Assembly: GCA_014338185.1 (NCBI GenBank)
Contig: QUBV01000014.1
Span: 1 to 53,148, forward strand
DNA: 53,148 nucleotides
Source: Lysobacterales bacterium
Lineage (GTDB): Bacteria > Pseudomonadota > Gammaproteobacteria > Xanthomonadales > Rhodanobacteraceae
Direction: 5' to 3'
Within the stretch, counting starts at the first letter, position 1. Each line of letters opens with the position of its first letter. Position numbers and translations under genes: made by a program. This document shows, one piece after another, positions 25,102-35,514 of this stretch. The notes beneath the pieces were generated by a model. The model saw nothing but the letters and a program-made list of their open reading frames with translations, made no database searches and was not told the origin of the DNA.

Positions 25102-27465
25102 ATGAAGATCTCCGAGAACTGGCTGCGCGCACGCGTGGCTCTGGACGTGGACCAGTCGCTGCTGCTGGAGCGGCTGGACATGATCGGCCACGAGGTCGAG
25201 GGCGTCGAAGCCGTCGGTCACGGCCTGGCCGGTGTGGTGGTGGCGCAGATCGTGGGCTGCGTGCCGCACCCGCAGGCCGATCGACTGCAGGTGTGCGAGG
25301 TCGATGCCGGCGGTGCGCGCCTGCAGGTCGTGTGTGGCGCGCCCAATGCGCGCGCGGGTCTCAAGGCGCCGCTGGCGACGATCGGCACGCGCCTGGGCGA
25401 GGTCACGATCAAGGCGGCCAAGCTGCGTGGCGTGGAGTCTGCAGGCATGTTGTGCTCGGCCCGGGAACTGGGCATCGACGCGGATGCGGGCGGCCTGTTC
25501 GAACTGCCCGTCGATGCGCCAGTGGGCATGCCGCTGGCCCAGTACCTGGGCCTGCCCGATACGAGCATCGACCTGGGCCTGACGCCCAACCGTGCCGATT
25601 GCCTGTCGCTGGAAGGCCTTGCGATCGACGTGGCAGCCGCCTTCGCGCTGCCGCTGGCGCCGCTTGCGATCACGCCCGCCGCGGTGACCGGCACGCGCAC
25701 GATCGAGGTCGCGCTGCAGGCGCCGGCCGATTGCCCGCGCTACTGCGGGCGCTACATCGAAGGTATCGACCTGCAGGCGCAGACGCCAGCGTGGCTGCTG
25801 GCGCGGCTGCGGCGTGCGGGCCTGCGACCGATCAGCCTGCTGGTGGACGTGACCAACTATGTGATGCTCGAACTGGGCCAGCCGCTGCATGCGTTCGATG
25901 CCGACACGCTGCACGGCCCGCTCGGCGTGCGCCGCGCGCGCGCAGGCGAGATGCTCAAGCTGCTCGACGAGCGCGAGGTGCGGCTCGACGAGGATTTCCT
26001 GCTCATCACCGACGCCGACCGCGCGGTCGCGCTGGCCGGACTCATGGGCGGACATGCCACGCGCGTCACCGCCACGACCCGCAGCGTGTTCCTCGAAGCA
26101 GCGCACTTCGCACCGGCGGCGCTGGCCGGGCGTGCGCGTCGGCTCGGCATGCACACCGACGCGGCCCATCGCTTCGAGCGCGGCGTCGATCCCGAACTGC
26201 CGCGCCGCGCGCTCGAGCGCGCCACCGAACTCATCGTCGCCAGCGCCGGCGGCAGCGTCGGCCCGATCGTCGAGGCGGTGAGCACGCCGGACCTGCCGCG
26301 GCGCGGCGCGGTGCCGCTGCGCCGGACGCGCATCGAGCGCGTGCTCGGCATCGCGGTGCCCGATGCCGAGGTCGAGCGCATCTTCGCCGCCCTCGACATG
26401 CGCATCCAGCGCAGGGCCGATGGCTGGCAGGTCACGCCGCCGAGCCGGCGTTTCGACATCGCGATCGAGGAAGACCTGATCGAGGAAGTTGCGCGCATCC
26501 ATGGCTACGAGCGCATCCCTGATCGCGCACCGGGCGGGGCGCTGGCCACGCCGGCGCTGCGCGAGGACCAGGTTGGACTGGCCGCGCTGCGTGACGCATT
26601 GGTCGCGCGCGACTACTTCGAGGCGATCACCTACGCCTTCCTCGCGCCCGAGTTGCTCGCGCACTGGCGGCTCGACCAGGGCGCGCTGGCGCTGGCCAAT
26701 CCGTTGTCGGCCGACCTGGCCGTGATGCGGCCGAGCCTGCTGCCGGGGCTGGTGGCCGCGCTCGAGCGCAATCGCCGCCGCCAGCAGCAGCGCGTGCGCC
26801 TGTTCGAGAGCGGCAACGTGTTCGCGGCCGACGGCAGCGAGACGCTGCGCATCGCCGGCGTCGCCTGTGGCGCCGCGCTGGCCGAGCAATGGGGCAGCGC
26901 GCGGCGCGAGCTCGATTTGTTCGACCTCAAGGGTGATGTGCAGGCGCTGCTGGCGCTCACCAACGAGGTCGATGCGTTCACCTTCGTCGCCGGTTCGCAG
27001 GCCTGGGCCCATCCGGGCCAGTGCGCGCGCATCGAGCGCGCGGGCCGGCCGATCGGCCACGTTGCTGCACTGCACCCGGAGCTGGGCCGCGCACTCGGGC
27101 TGGAGCAGCCCGTGTTCGCGTTCGAGCTGGACCTGGCGCCCGCGACCCTGCGTGCGGTGCCGCGCGCGCAGGCGTTGTCGCGCTTCCCCTCGGTGCGCCG
27201 CGACCTGTCGATCGAGCTGCCGGCCGAGGTGCCGTATGCGGCCGTGGAACGTGCAATCCGTGATGCAGTTGGCGAAACGCTCGCGGATGTCGTACTGTTC
27301 GACCGCTACATGGGGGAAAAGCTCGCCGACGGCACCAAGAGTCTCGCCATCGGCTTGATTTTGCAGGACCATTCCCGCACGCTTGTCGACGAGGACGCAG
27401 ACCGCTGCACGGGCCTCGCGGTTGCCGCACTCGAGTCGGCGTGTCGGGCAAAGTTGCGAGGGTAG
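25102..27465 (+). CDS. pheT: Phenylalanyl-tRNA synthetase beta subunit
   Basis: 787 residues, the expected length. Domain order: an OB-fold tRNA-binding domain ([26 protein letters not shown]) near residues 40-150, the B3/B4 editing domain ([25 protein letters not shown]), the B5 domain, a catalytic-like module ([23 protein letters not shown]), and the C-terminal anticodon-binding FDX-ACB fold ([15 protein letters not shown]). It hydrolyses Tyr-tRNA-Phe and binds the anticodon. Followed after 2 bases by ihfA, the usual gammaproteobacterial arrangement. Confidence 0.97.
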   Translation: MKISENWLRARVALDVDQSLLLERLDMIGHEVEGVEAVGHGLAGVVVAQIVGCVPHPQADRLQVCEVDAGGARLQVVCGAPNARAGLKAPLATIGTRLGEVTIKAAKLRGVESAGMLCSARELGIDADAGGLFELPVDAPVGMPLAQYLGLPDTSIDLGLTPNRADCLSLEGLAIDVAAAFALPLAPLAITPAAVTGTRTIEVALQAPADCPRYCGRYIEGIDLQAQTPAWLLARLRRAGLRPISLLVDVTNYVMLELGQPLHAFDADTLHGPLGVRRARAGEMLKLLDEREVRLDEDFLLITDADRAVALAGLMGGHATRVTATTRSVFLEAAHFAPAALAGRARRLGMHTDAAHRFERGVDPELPRRALERATELIVASAGGSVGPIVEAVSTPDLPRRGAVPLRRTRIERVLGIAVPDAEVERIFAALDMRIQRRADGWQVTPPSRRFDIAIEEDLIEEVARIHGYERIPDRAPGGALATPALREDQVGLAALRDALVARDYFEAITYAFLAPELLAHWRLDQGALALANPLSADLAVMRPSLLPGLVAALERNRRRQQQRVRLFESGNVFAADGSETLRIAGVACGAALAEQWGSARRELDLFDLKGDVQALLALTNEVDAFTFVAGSQAWAHPGQCARIERAGRPIGHVAALHPELGRALGLEQPVFAFELDLAPATLRAVPRAQALSRFPSVRRDLSIELPAEVPYAAVERAIRDAVGETLADVVLFDRYMGEKLADGTKSLAIGLILQDHSRTLVDEDADRCTGLAVAALESACRAKLRG

Positions 27466-27467
27466 TG

Positions 27468-27770
27468 ATGGCGCTTACGAAGGCTGAAATGGCCGAACGC
27501 TTGTTCACCGACGTCGGTTTGAACAAGCGCGAAGCCAAGGAATTCGTCGACGCTTTCTTCGACGTGTTGCGAGATGCGCTTGAGCAAGGGGAGCAGGTGA
27601 AGCTGTCGGGTTTCGGCAACTTCGACCTGCGTCAGAAGAATCAGCGTCCGGGACGCAACCCCAAAACCGGTGTCGAGATCCCGATCTCCGCACGCCGGGT
27701 GGTGACGTTCCGTCCGGGACAGAAACTGAAGGTCCGGGTCGAGGCATATGCTGGATCAGGGCAGCAATAG
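27468..27770 (+). CDS. ihfA: Integration host factor alpha subunit
   Basis: 100 residues of the HU/IHF family ([28 protein letters not shown]). The DNA-contacting arm [25 protein letters not shown] includes the Pro that intercalates DNA. It bends DNA together with IhfB, serving replication, transcription and site-specific recombination, including phage-type integrases such as the one in this window. It begins 2 bases after pheT and its end overlaps the MerR-type gene by 23 bases. Confidence 0.95.
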   Translation: MALTKAEMAERLFTDVGLNKREAKEFVDAFFDVLRDALEQGEQVKLSGFGNFDLRQKNQRPGRNPKTGVEIPISARRVVTFRPGQKLKVRVEAYAGSGQQ

Positions 27771-28104
27771 CGAACTGCCGGTCATCCCGGCCAAACGCTA
27801 TTTCACCATCGGTGAGGTCAGCGAGCTGTGCGCGGTCAAGCCGCACGTGCTGCGCTACTGGGAGCAGGAGTTTCCCAACCTCAAGCCGGTGAAGCGGCGT
27901 GGCAACCGGCGTTACTACCAGCGCCACGACGTGCTGATGATCCGCCAGATCCGCTCGCTGCTGTACGAGCAGGGCTTCACCATCACCGGCGCGCGCCAGC
28001 GCCTGGAAGGCACGCAGGCGCGCATGGAATCGAGCATGTCGGCGCAGATCGTGCGCCAGGTGCGGTTGGAGCTGGAAGAAGTGCTGCAACTGCTGCGGCG
28101 CTGA
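27748..28104 (+). CDS. MerR-family transcriptional regulator
   Basis: 118 residues. The MerR winged helix-turn-helix ([51 protein letters not shown]) is followed by a short dimerisation helix. There is no effector domain and no metal-binding cysteines, as in the small orphan MerR proteins regularly found directly after ihfA in gammaproteobacteria. Its 23-base overlap with ihfA implies coupled translation. Its targets are unknown. Followed by tRNA-Pro. Confidence 0.9.
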   Translation: MLDQGSNSELPVIPAKRYFTIGEVSELCAVKPHVLRYWEQEFPNLKPVKRRGNRRYYQRHDVLMIRQIRSLLYEQGFTITGARQRLEGTQARMESSMSAQIVRQVRLELEEVLQLLRR

Positions 28105-28179
28105 CCATCACACATCCGTGGGTACAGGGTCGGCAAACGGTGCCGACCTGCTACAATCCGCGTCGATCGCAACCCGTGT

Positions 28180-29375
<1,196 letters not shown>

Positions 29376-29397
29376 GGTCGCCACGTGCCGGCTTCGC

Positions 29398-29419
29398 GTC
29401 CGACCCCGTGGGGTCGGAC
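29398..29419. terminator. Palindromic hairpin between convergent genes
   Basis: GTCCGACCCC and GGGGTCGGAC pair perfectly around GT (loop widened by unpairing). Symmetric and placed between the convergent pip and PsiF-like genes, it could end transcription from both sides, though a T-run is lacking. Confidence 0.5.
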
Positions 29420-29443
29420 TGCGAGCCTGGATGCCACATCGGG

Positions 29444-29785
29444 TCAGTGTGCGGGTGCGGTCGCGGTATGGTCGCCGCGCAGGCAGGTGCTCATGAAGGT
29501 CCTGCGGTCGGCACCCTTGAGGTTCTTGCTGCTGGCCTGCGCGTTGCAGGAAGTCATTTTCTCCTGCTGGGTCTGTGTGGCCGGCGCGGCCACCGCCTCG
29601 CCCTTGAGGCAGGCACTCATGAATGACTTGCGCTGCGCGCCGGTCATGTCCGCCGCCTGCTGGTTGCAGTCCGCCATGCGCTGCTGCTGCGGCGTGAGTG
29701 CCTTGGCCGCATCCTTGGCGGTGGCCGTGGTCGCGCCCAGTGCCAGTGCGAGCGCCAGCGCAAACATCGAGGTGTGGGACAACAT
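29444..29785 (-). CDS. PsiF-repeat secreted protein
   Basis: 113 residues. A cleavable signal peptide (MLSHTSMFALALALALGATTATA) is followed by two copies of the PsiF repeat, each with a C-N-x-Q-A ... F-M-S-x-C-L pattern (MADCNQQAADMTGAQRKSF and TSCNAQASSKNLKGADRRTF). Four conserved Cys could form two disulfides in the periplasm. PsiF was named as phosphate-starvation inducible in E. coli. Its function is unknown. Upstream bases 29,786-29,944 have no clear feature. Confidence 0.88.
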   Translation of the reverse strand: MLSHTSMFALALALALGATTATAKDAAKALTPQQQRMADCNQQAADMTGAQRKSFMSACLKGEAVAAPATQTQQEKMTSCNAQASSKNLKGADRRTFMSTCLRGDHTATAPAH

Positions 29786-29944
29786 CGCAACATCCCTCCG
29801 CTGTGGGTCGGCCGTCGTCGGCTGACGGCGGCGGCGCGCAGTCTACGCCGCAGCCGCGACGCAAGTCGCGGCCGACACCGAAGTTGACGTGGGTGTTGTG
29901 GTCGATTCAGGCGCGGCGTGCCCGCCGCGCCGATGCAGATGGCG

Positions 29945-31447
29945 TCAGGCCGCCTCGGCCTGCTGCTTGCGCGGGCCTTCGGTGAGCGCGCGCCGCACGC
30001 CTTCGACCACGAGGTCGACCTCGGCCGAGGTCACGGCGAAATGCGGGGTGAAGCGCAGCGAGTTGGCACCGCCGTGGATCACGCCGAAGCCGTGCTCGCG
30101 CAGCCACTCCTCGGTGCTGCCGGCGCCGTAGCACTTGAAGTTGGCGGCCAGCTCGCACGAGAACAGCAAGCCGGTGCCCTGCACCTTGGTGATGTAGGCG
30201 GGCAGCTCGGCCTTGAGCGCCTCGAGCTTGCGCACGAACTCGGCGCCGCGCTGGCGGATGTTGTCGCGCAGTTCGGGCGTGAGCGACTTGAGCACGCTCA
30301 GCGCCACGTCCAGCGCACGCGGATTGGTGGTCATGGTGTTGCCGTAGATGCCCTTGCGGTACAGCGCGGCGGCGTGCTCGCCCACCGCGAGCACCGACAA
30401 CGGATACTGGCCCGCGTTGAGCGCCTTGGAGTAGGTTTCCATGTCCGGCGGCGGCAGCTGCTCGAAGCCGGGGTAGTCGACGATCGACAGCACGCCGTGG
30501 GCGCGCAGGCCGGCCTGGATCGAGTCGATCAGCAGCAGGCTGCCGTGCGCGCGCGTGAGTTCGCGCGCGGCGGCGTAGAACTCGGGCGTGACGCCGCGGC
30601 CCGGATCGCCTTCGCCCATGACCGGCTCGATGAACATCGCCTCGATGAACCAGCCGTTGCGGTCGGCATCGGCGAACGCCTGGCGCAGCTGGGCGAGGTT
30701 GTAGGGCTCGATCGTGATGACGCTGTGCTCGTCGCGGTAGCTCGCCAGCTCCTTCTGGTAGACCTTGCGCGAGGAATCCGAATACAGCGCCGGCCGCTCG
30801 GTGCGGCCATGGAACGCGCCCTTGACCGCGAGGCGCTTGATCGTGCGGCCGGCATGGCGCGCACCCGGGTCGGTCATGAGCTTGGCGTTGACGTCGATGA
30901 TGCGCGCGGCGAGCGTGACCGACTCCGAACCCGAGTTCAGGCACATGAAATGGCTGTAGGGGCAGCCACCGCGGCTGTGGCCGATTTCCTTCTTCATGGC
31001 CGCGCCAAAGCGCAGTTGCGACAGGTTCGGCGTCATCACGTTGGCCATCACCTGCGGGCGCGACAGCACCTTGAGAATGTCCTTGGGCGCATGGCCGAGG
31101 CCAAGCATGCCGTAGCCGCCCGCGTCGTAGACCACCGCGCCCTTGACCGTGACCAGCCACGGGCCGTGTGCCGCCAGCGCGACATACGGATTGACGCCGT
31201 CGCTCGGGTAGAAGTTGATGAAGTCCGCTTGCACCTGCGCGATCTGGCTGGCCTCGTCCAGGTGCAGGAAGTCGGACATGCAGGAGCGCAGCGCAAGATG
31301 CGCGGCATAGGCCTCGTCGATCGCCTCGCCCAGCGCCGGGTCGGTGGCCAGGAAGCGCTCGATCAGCGCGTCGGGCAGGCCGACCGTGCGCACCGCGCCC
31401 TCGGCAAAGGTCCTCATCTCGACCAGTTTTTCCAGCATTGCGTTCAT
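29945..31447 (-). CDS. Class III PLP-dependent aminotransferase
   Basis: 500 residues of the class III (ornithine/acetylornithine/lysine epsilon) transaminase fold. Visible markers are NLSQLRFGAAMKKE, SGSESVTLAARI (phosphate binding), KGAFHGRTERPAL, the PLP-ring Asp in LLLIDSIQAGLRAHG, and the probable Schiff-base lysine in TYSKALNAGQYPLS. The sequence around the Asp (DSIQAG instead of DEVQTG) and the long N-terminal ~100 residues set it apart from the common subfamilies, so the substrate is left open. Start ATG at 31447, preceded by GAGGAGATG (31,450s on the minus strand). An AT-rich palindrome 72-85 bases upstream may be its operator. Confidence 0.88.
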   Translation of the reverse strand: MNAMLEKLVEMRTFAEGAVRTVGLPDALIERFLATDPALGEAIDEAYAAHLALRSCMSDFLHLDEASQIAQVQADFINFYPSDGVNPYVALAAHGPWLVTVKGAVVYDAGGYGMLGLGHAPKDILKVLSRPQVMANVMTPNLSQLRFGAAMKKEIGHSRGGCPYSHFMCLNSGSESVTLAARIIDVNAKLMTDPGARHAGRTIKRLAVKGAFHGRTERPALYSDSSRKVYQKELASYRDEHSVITIEPYNLAQLRQAFADADRNGWFIEAMFIEPVMGEGDPGRGVTPEFYAAARELTRAHGSLLLIDSIQAGLRAHGVLSIVDYPGFEQLPPPDMETYSKALNAGQYPLSVLAVGEHAAALYRKGIYGNTMTTNPRALDVALSVLKSLTPELRDNIRQRGAEFVRKLEALKAELPAYITKVQGTGLLFSCELAANFKCYGAGSTEEWLREHGFGVIHGGANSLRFTPHFAVTSAEVDLVVEGVRRALTEGPRKQQAEAA

Positions 31448-31518
31448 CTGGGCATCTCCTCAAAAACACGCGCGTGCCCGCCCCGCGACGGGGTGCGAGC
31501 ACGGCGGCTTAGATATTG

Positions 31519-31532
31519 ATTTGCAAGTAAAT
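31519..31532. promoter_or_regulatory. AT-rich palindrome upstream of the aminotransferase
   Basis: ATTTGCAAGTAAAT lies in the only AT-rich island (about 31,511-31,540) of the 234-base divergent gap between the aminotransferase and the ABC operon. Its outer four bases are symmetric (ATTT/AAAT). It could be a promoter or a binding site for an Lrp-like or similar regulator. This is a position-based guess. Confidence 0.35.
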
Positions 31533-31681
31533 ACGATGACGCAAAGTGTAGCACGCGCGGCTGCCGGCCGGTACCCCGCGGCGCATGACAGGCGTCACCT
31601 GCGATGGCTGACGGGCGTGCCTGCCGGCGCGGCGCCGGCTTGCGCACAGTGGCCCCACCAGCCACAGCGGAGTCCGCGCCC

Positions 31682-32578
31682 ATGCCTGCTTCCCTTGCCC
31701 CGGTACTTGCCTACCACGGCGCCACGCGCCGCTATGGCGCCACCACGGCGCTGGACCGGCTCGAGCTGACCGTGCGCCCCGGTGAGTTGTTTGCGCTGCT
31801 CGGGCCCAACGGTGCGGGCAAGACCACCGCGCTCGCGCTCGGGCTTGGGTTGGCCGATCCGGATGAAGGCAGCGTGCAGTTGTTCGGCCAGTCGCCACAC
31901 GCGCTTGCGGCGCGACGCGAAGTCGGGGTCATGCTGCAAAGCGCAGGCCTGCCCGACACGCTCAAGGTCGGCGAGCTGCTGGCGCAAACCCGCGCCGCCT
32001 ACGCGCGGCCGCTCGCGGTCGCGGACTGTGCGCGCATGGCCGGCATCGAGGCGCTCATGTCGCGTCGCTATGGGCGCCTGTCCGGCGGCGAGCAGCGCCG
32101 CGTGCAATTCGCGCTCGCGGTCTGCGGCCGGCCGCGCCTGCTGTTCCTGGACGAGCCGACCGTGGGCCTCGACGTCGAGGCGCGCGGGTTGATGTGGCAG
32201 GCGATCCGCGCACTGGTGGCCGACGGCTGTGCGCTGATCCTCACCACCCATTACCTCGAAGAGGCCGAAGCACTGGCCGACCGCGTCGGCGTGCTCGTCC
32301 ACGGCCGCCTCGTCGCGTGCGGCAGCGTGGCGCAGATCCGCGCGCGGGTGGCGCAGAAACGCATCCGCTGCACCAGCGTGCTCGCGGCCGAGACCATCGC
32401 GGCCTGGCCGCAGGTCGGCAGCGCCAGCCGCGACGGACGCTACCTCGAAATCGTCACCGCCGCGGCCGAACCGGTCGTGCGCCAGCTGCTCGCAGCCGAC
32501 CCCGGCGTCGGCGAACTGGAAGTGCATCGCGCCGGCCTTGCCGAGGCGTTCGTCGAAATCACCCGCGCCGCCGCCTGA
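31682..32578 (+). CDS. ABC-2 transporter ATP-binding protein
   Basis: 298 residues from the ATG at 31682. A CcmA-type ATPase with Walker A LLGPNGAGKTTAL (about residues 38-50), Q-loop VGVMLQSAGLP, signature LSGGEQRRVQFALA, Walker B LLFLDEPTVGLD and H-loop ILTTHYLEEAEALAD. It powers export by the permease encoded 25 bases downstream. The substrate is unknown. First gene of a five-gene set with an amidohydrolase and a DesK/DesR-like two-component pair. Confidence 0.93.
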   Translation: MPASLAPVLAYHGATRRYGATTALDRLELTVRPGELFALLGPNGAGKTTALALGLGLADPDEGSVQLFGQSPHALAARREVGVMLQSAGLPDTLKVGELLAQTRAAYARPLAVADCARMAGIEALMSRRYGRLSGGEQRRVQFALAVCGRPRLLFLDEPTVGLDVEARGLMWQAIRALVADGCALILTTHYLEEAEALADRVGVLVHGRLVACGSVAQIRARVAQKRIRCTSVLAAETIAAWPQVGSASRDGRYLEIVTAAAEPVVRQLLAADPGVGELEVHRAGLAEAFVEITRAAA

Positions 32579-32603
32579 ACACCCTCACCCGGGAGCCAAA
32601 TCC

Positions 32604-33395
32604 ATGTCCATCGTCATCGCCGTCCCCGCCGCTGCACCGACCGCGCCCGCGCCACGCCTGTTGCGCTGCTATGCGCTGGAAGCCTGGCATGAATTCCTGC
32701 GCCTGCTGCGCACCCCGATGTTCGCGTTGCCGACCCTGCTGTTTCCGGCGATGTTCTACGTGCTGTTCGCCTCGCTCACGAGCGGCTCGGCCGGCGGCCG
32801 CATCGACCCGGCCGTGTACATGCTCGCCGGCTACACCGTGTTCGGCGTGATGGCGCCGGGCATGTTCGGCTTTGGCGTGTCGGTCGCGATCGACCGCGAC
32901 AGCGGCTGGCTGCAGTGGCGGCGCGCCTCGCCGCTGCCGCCGGCGGCGTATCTGGTGGCCAAGCTCGCGATGGCGATCGTGTTTGCCGCGCTCGTGTACC
33001 TGACCATGGCGGCGGCGGCCGTGATCGTCGGCGGCGTGCGCATGCCCTGGTCGGACTGGGCTGCGCTCGCGCTGGTCGCCAGCGTCGGCGTGGTGCCGTT
33101 CTGCGCGATCGGCCTGTTCATCGGCAGCTGGTGTCGTGGCCAGGCGGCGCCGGCCATCGTCAACCTCATCTACCTGCCGATGGCGTTCCTGTCGGGCCTG
33201 TGGCTGCCGCTCATGCTGCTGCCGGCGTTCCTGCGCGAAGCGGCGCCGGTGTGGCCGTCCTACCACCTCGTGCAGCTGGCCTACGCCGCGACCGCACAGC
33301 CGTATGCGGGTTCGCTGCTCGGCCACGTCGTGGTGCTGGCCGGTGTCACCGCGCTGTTCCTGCTGCTCGCATGGCGCCGCCTGGCTCGCGCCTGA
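32604..33395 (+). CDS. ABC-2 type transporter permease
   Basis: 263 residues from the ATG at 32604. Six hydrophobic segments are seen (ALPTLLFPAMFYVLFASL, YMLAGYTVFGVMAPGMFGFG, VAKLAMAIVFAALVYLTMAAAAVIVGG, WAALALVASVGVVPFCAIGLFIG, APAIVNLIYLPMAFLSGLWLPLMLL, LGHVVVLAGVTALFLLLAW), the ABC-2 permease topology. Pairs with the preceding ATPase as an exporter half-transporter of unknown substrate. Confidence 0.9.
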   Translation: MSIVIAVPAAAPTAPAPRLLRCYALEAWHEFLRLLRTPMFALPTLLFPAMFYVLFASLTSGSAGGRIDPAVYMLAGYTVFGVMAPGMFGFGVSVAIDRDSGWLQWRRASPLPPAAYLVAKLAMAIVFAALVYLTMAAAAVIVGGVRMPWSDWAALALVASVGVVPFCAIGLFIGSWCRGQAAPAIVNLIYLPMAFLSGLWLPLMLLPAFLREAAPVWPSYHLVQLAYAATAQPYAGSLLGHVVVLAGVTALFLLLAWRRLARA

Positions 33396-33433
33396 CCCGT
33401 CCGCACATCCTGTCCAAGCATCGAGAGTGCATC

Positions 33434-35443
33434 ATGTCCTTCACGAACTTCGCAACCTGGCTGCTGGGCGCTGCGCTGTGGGTGTCCACGGGTACCGCCG
33501 TGGCCCGGTCGCACGCCACCCAGCACGAACTCGAAGCCGCGAGCTACCGCGGCGACCTTGCGCTGCTGGAGCAGCGCCATGGCCAGCTGCAGGCCGCCGC
33601 GCGTGCCGCTGCGGGCAACGCCCAGGCCGTCTACGACTACGCGCTGTCCGGCTACCTGCTGGCGATGACCAGCACCGATCGCAGCCGCTCCAAGGCCGTG
33701 CTCGGCGAAGCCACCGATGCGCTGCAGGCGGTGACAGCCGCGGCCGATGATGTCGAGACGCCGGTATTGCATGCGCTCGTGCTCGGCGCGCGGATCGGCC
33801 TGAACCCGCTGCAGGGCATGATGCTCGGGCCGCGTGCAAGCGCGCTGCTGGAGCGTGCCGGCGCGGTTGCCGCCGGCAACCCGCGCCTGCTGCTCGCGCG
33901 CGGCATCTTCAGCTGTACCACGCCGCAGGCTTTCGGTGGCGATCCTGCACGTGCCCGCGGCGAACTGGCGGCGGCGCTGGCGGCGTTTGCGCAGTATGCG
34001 GCGCAGGGTCCGGTGCAGGCCGACTGGGGCCTGCCGTTGACCCACGCCTGGTCCGGCCTGTGCCTGGCCATGGCCAAGGACAAGGACGGCGCGCGTGAGC
34101 AGTACCGGCTCGCCCTTGCCGCGGCGCCCGACTTCGCATGGGTGCGCGACCAGTTGCTGCCCGCGCTCGATCCTGCCACCAAGCCGGCCGAGCCTGCGCC
34201 GGCGACGCGCCCGCGGCCAGGGCAGGGTGCCTCGTTCGCGTTGCGCGCGGTGCGGGTGTTCGACGGCGAGCGGGTCCAGCCGCGCGTCAACGTCGTGGTC
34301 CGCGATGGTCGAATCGCGGCCGTGGGGCCGGATGTCGTGATCCCGCGCGGCAGCCACGTGGTCGACGGCAACGGCGCGACCTTGCTGCCCGGCCTCATCG
34401 ATGCCCACGTGCATGCCTGGGGCGATGCACGCCGCGATGCGCTGCGCTTCGGTGTTACCACCGAACTGGACATGTTTGGCGACGTGCACGCGTTGGCCGC
34501 CGCCCGCCACGAGCGCAACGAGCCTGCGCGCACCGACCTTGCCGACCTGTGGTCGGCCGGCACCCTCGTCACCGCGCCCGCCGGCCACGGCACCGAATAC
34601 GGCATGCCGATCCCGACCCTGGCCGATGCCGCGGCCGCGGACGACTTCGTGCGCGCGCGCATCGATGAAGGTTCCGACTACATCAAGCTCATCCGCGATG
34701 ACGGTTCGGCCTATGGCGGCCAGCACCACATGGCCACGCTCGATGACGCCACGGTCAAGGCGGTCATCGCCGCTGCCCATGCCAACGGCAAGCTCGCGAT
34801 CATCCATGCGGTCAAGGCCGACGATGCCGAGTTTGCGCTCGCCAACGGCGTCGACGGGCTCGCCCATGGCTTCTTCGACCGCGCCGCGAGCCCGGCGCTG
34901 ATTGCGCTCGCGCGCGAGCGTCATGCGTTCATGGTGCCGACCCTGGTCGTGTTCGCGAGCATGTCCGGCAGCGACGCCGCGCGCACGCTGCGCGAGGATC
35001 CGCGCATCGCGCCGCAACTGGGCGAACTGCAGCGCACCATGCTCGACCAGGTCGCGAGTGTGCTGCCGCCGCAGGCATTGGCCACGGTGATGGCCAACGT
35101 GCGCGCGTTCCATGTCGCGGGCGTGCCGATCCTGGCCGGCACCGATGCGGGCAATCCCGGCACGGCGCATGGCGCGAGCCTGCACGGTGAGCTCGCGTTG
35201 CTGGTCAAGGCCGGCCTCACGCCGGTGGCGGCGTTGCGCGCAGCCACGGCGGCGCCATCCGATGCATTCGGGCTCAAGGACCGTGGCCGCATCGCCGCGG
35301 GCCTGCGCGCCGACCTCGTGCTGGTGGACGGCGACCCGACCGCGGACATCACGCGCACGCGCGCGATCCGCCAGGTGTGGAAGAATGGGTATGTGGTCGA
35401 CCGCGCCGCGCCGCCGGATGCGCCGGCAGTGGGGCAGCAATGA
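33434..35443 (+). CDS. Secreted amidohydrolase with helical N-terminal domain
   Basis: 669 residues. A signal peptide-like start (MSFTNFATWLLGAALWVSTGTAVA) leads into ~240 helical residues with TPR-like spacing (QHELEAASYRGDLALLEQRHGQL, then ARAAAGNAQAVYDYALSGYL). From about residue 260 an amidohydrolase of the imidazolonepropionase/prolidase-like group follows. It shows DAHVHAWGD (metal HxH, near 324), KLIRDDGSAYGG, LAIIHAVKADDAEFA, LAHGFFD and GTDAGNPG (near 569). The predicted location is the periplasm. The two-domain architecture is uncommon. It sits between an ABC exporter and a histidine kinase in a co-directional set, 38 bases after the permease. Substrate unknown. Confidence 0.88.
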   Translation: MSFTNFATWLLGAALWVSTGTAVARSHATQHELEAASYRGDLALLEQRHGQLQAAARAAAGNAQAVYDYALSGYLLAMTSTDRSRSKAVLGEATDALQAVTAAADDVETPVLHALVLGARIGLNPLQGMMLGPRASALLERAGAVAAGNPRLLLARGIFSCTTPQAFGGDPARARGELAAALAAFAQYAAQGPVQADWGLPLTHAWSGLCLAMAKDKDGAREQYRLALAAAPDFAWVRDQLLPALDPATKPAEPAPATRPRPGQGASFALRAVRVFDGERVQPRVNVVVRDGRIAAVGPDVVIPRGSHVVDGNGATLLPGLIDAHVHAWGDARRDALRFGVTTELDMFGDVHALAAARHERNEPARTDLADLWSAGTLVTAPAGHGTEYGMPIPTLADAAAADDFVRARIDEGSDYIKLIRDDGSAYGGQHHMATLDDATVKAVIAAAHANGKLAIIHAVKADDAEFALANGVDGLAHGFFDRAASPALIALARERHAFMVPTLVVFASMSGSDAARTLREDPRIAPQLGELQRTMLDQVASVLPPQALATVMANVRAFHVAGVPILAGTDAGNPGTAHGASLHGELALLVKAGLTPVAALRAATAAPSDAFGLKDRGRIAAGLRADLVLVDGDPTADITRTRAIRQVWKNGYVVDRAAPPDAPAVGQQ

Positions 35444-35454
35444 TGCGACCGCAG

Positions 35455-35480
35455 GTCGCGCCCGCGCATGCGGGCGCGAC
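35455..35480. repeat. Perfect 11-bp inverted repeat, REP-like
   Basis: GTCGCGCCCGC and its complement flank GCAT, between the amidohydrolase stop and the kinase gene. No T-run. Resembles the intergenic GC-rich palindromes scattered through Xanthomonadales genomes. May stabilise upstream mRNA or attenuate. Confidence 0.55.
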
Positions 35481-35514
35481 GGAAGGCGAGGGGCGATGGG
35501 CGGAGCAGGCGGCG

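Noticed and set aside
29398-29419. A CRISPR-like or regulatory repeat between pip and the PsiF-like gene
   Set aside because: A single palindrome between convergent genes is best read as a bidirectional terminator.
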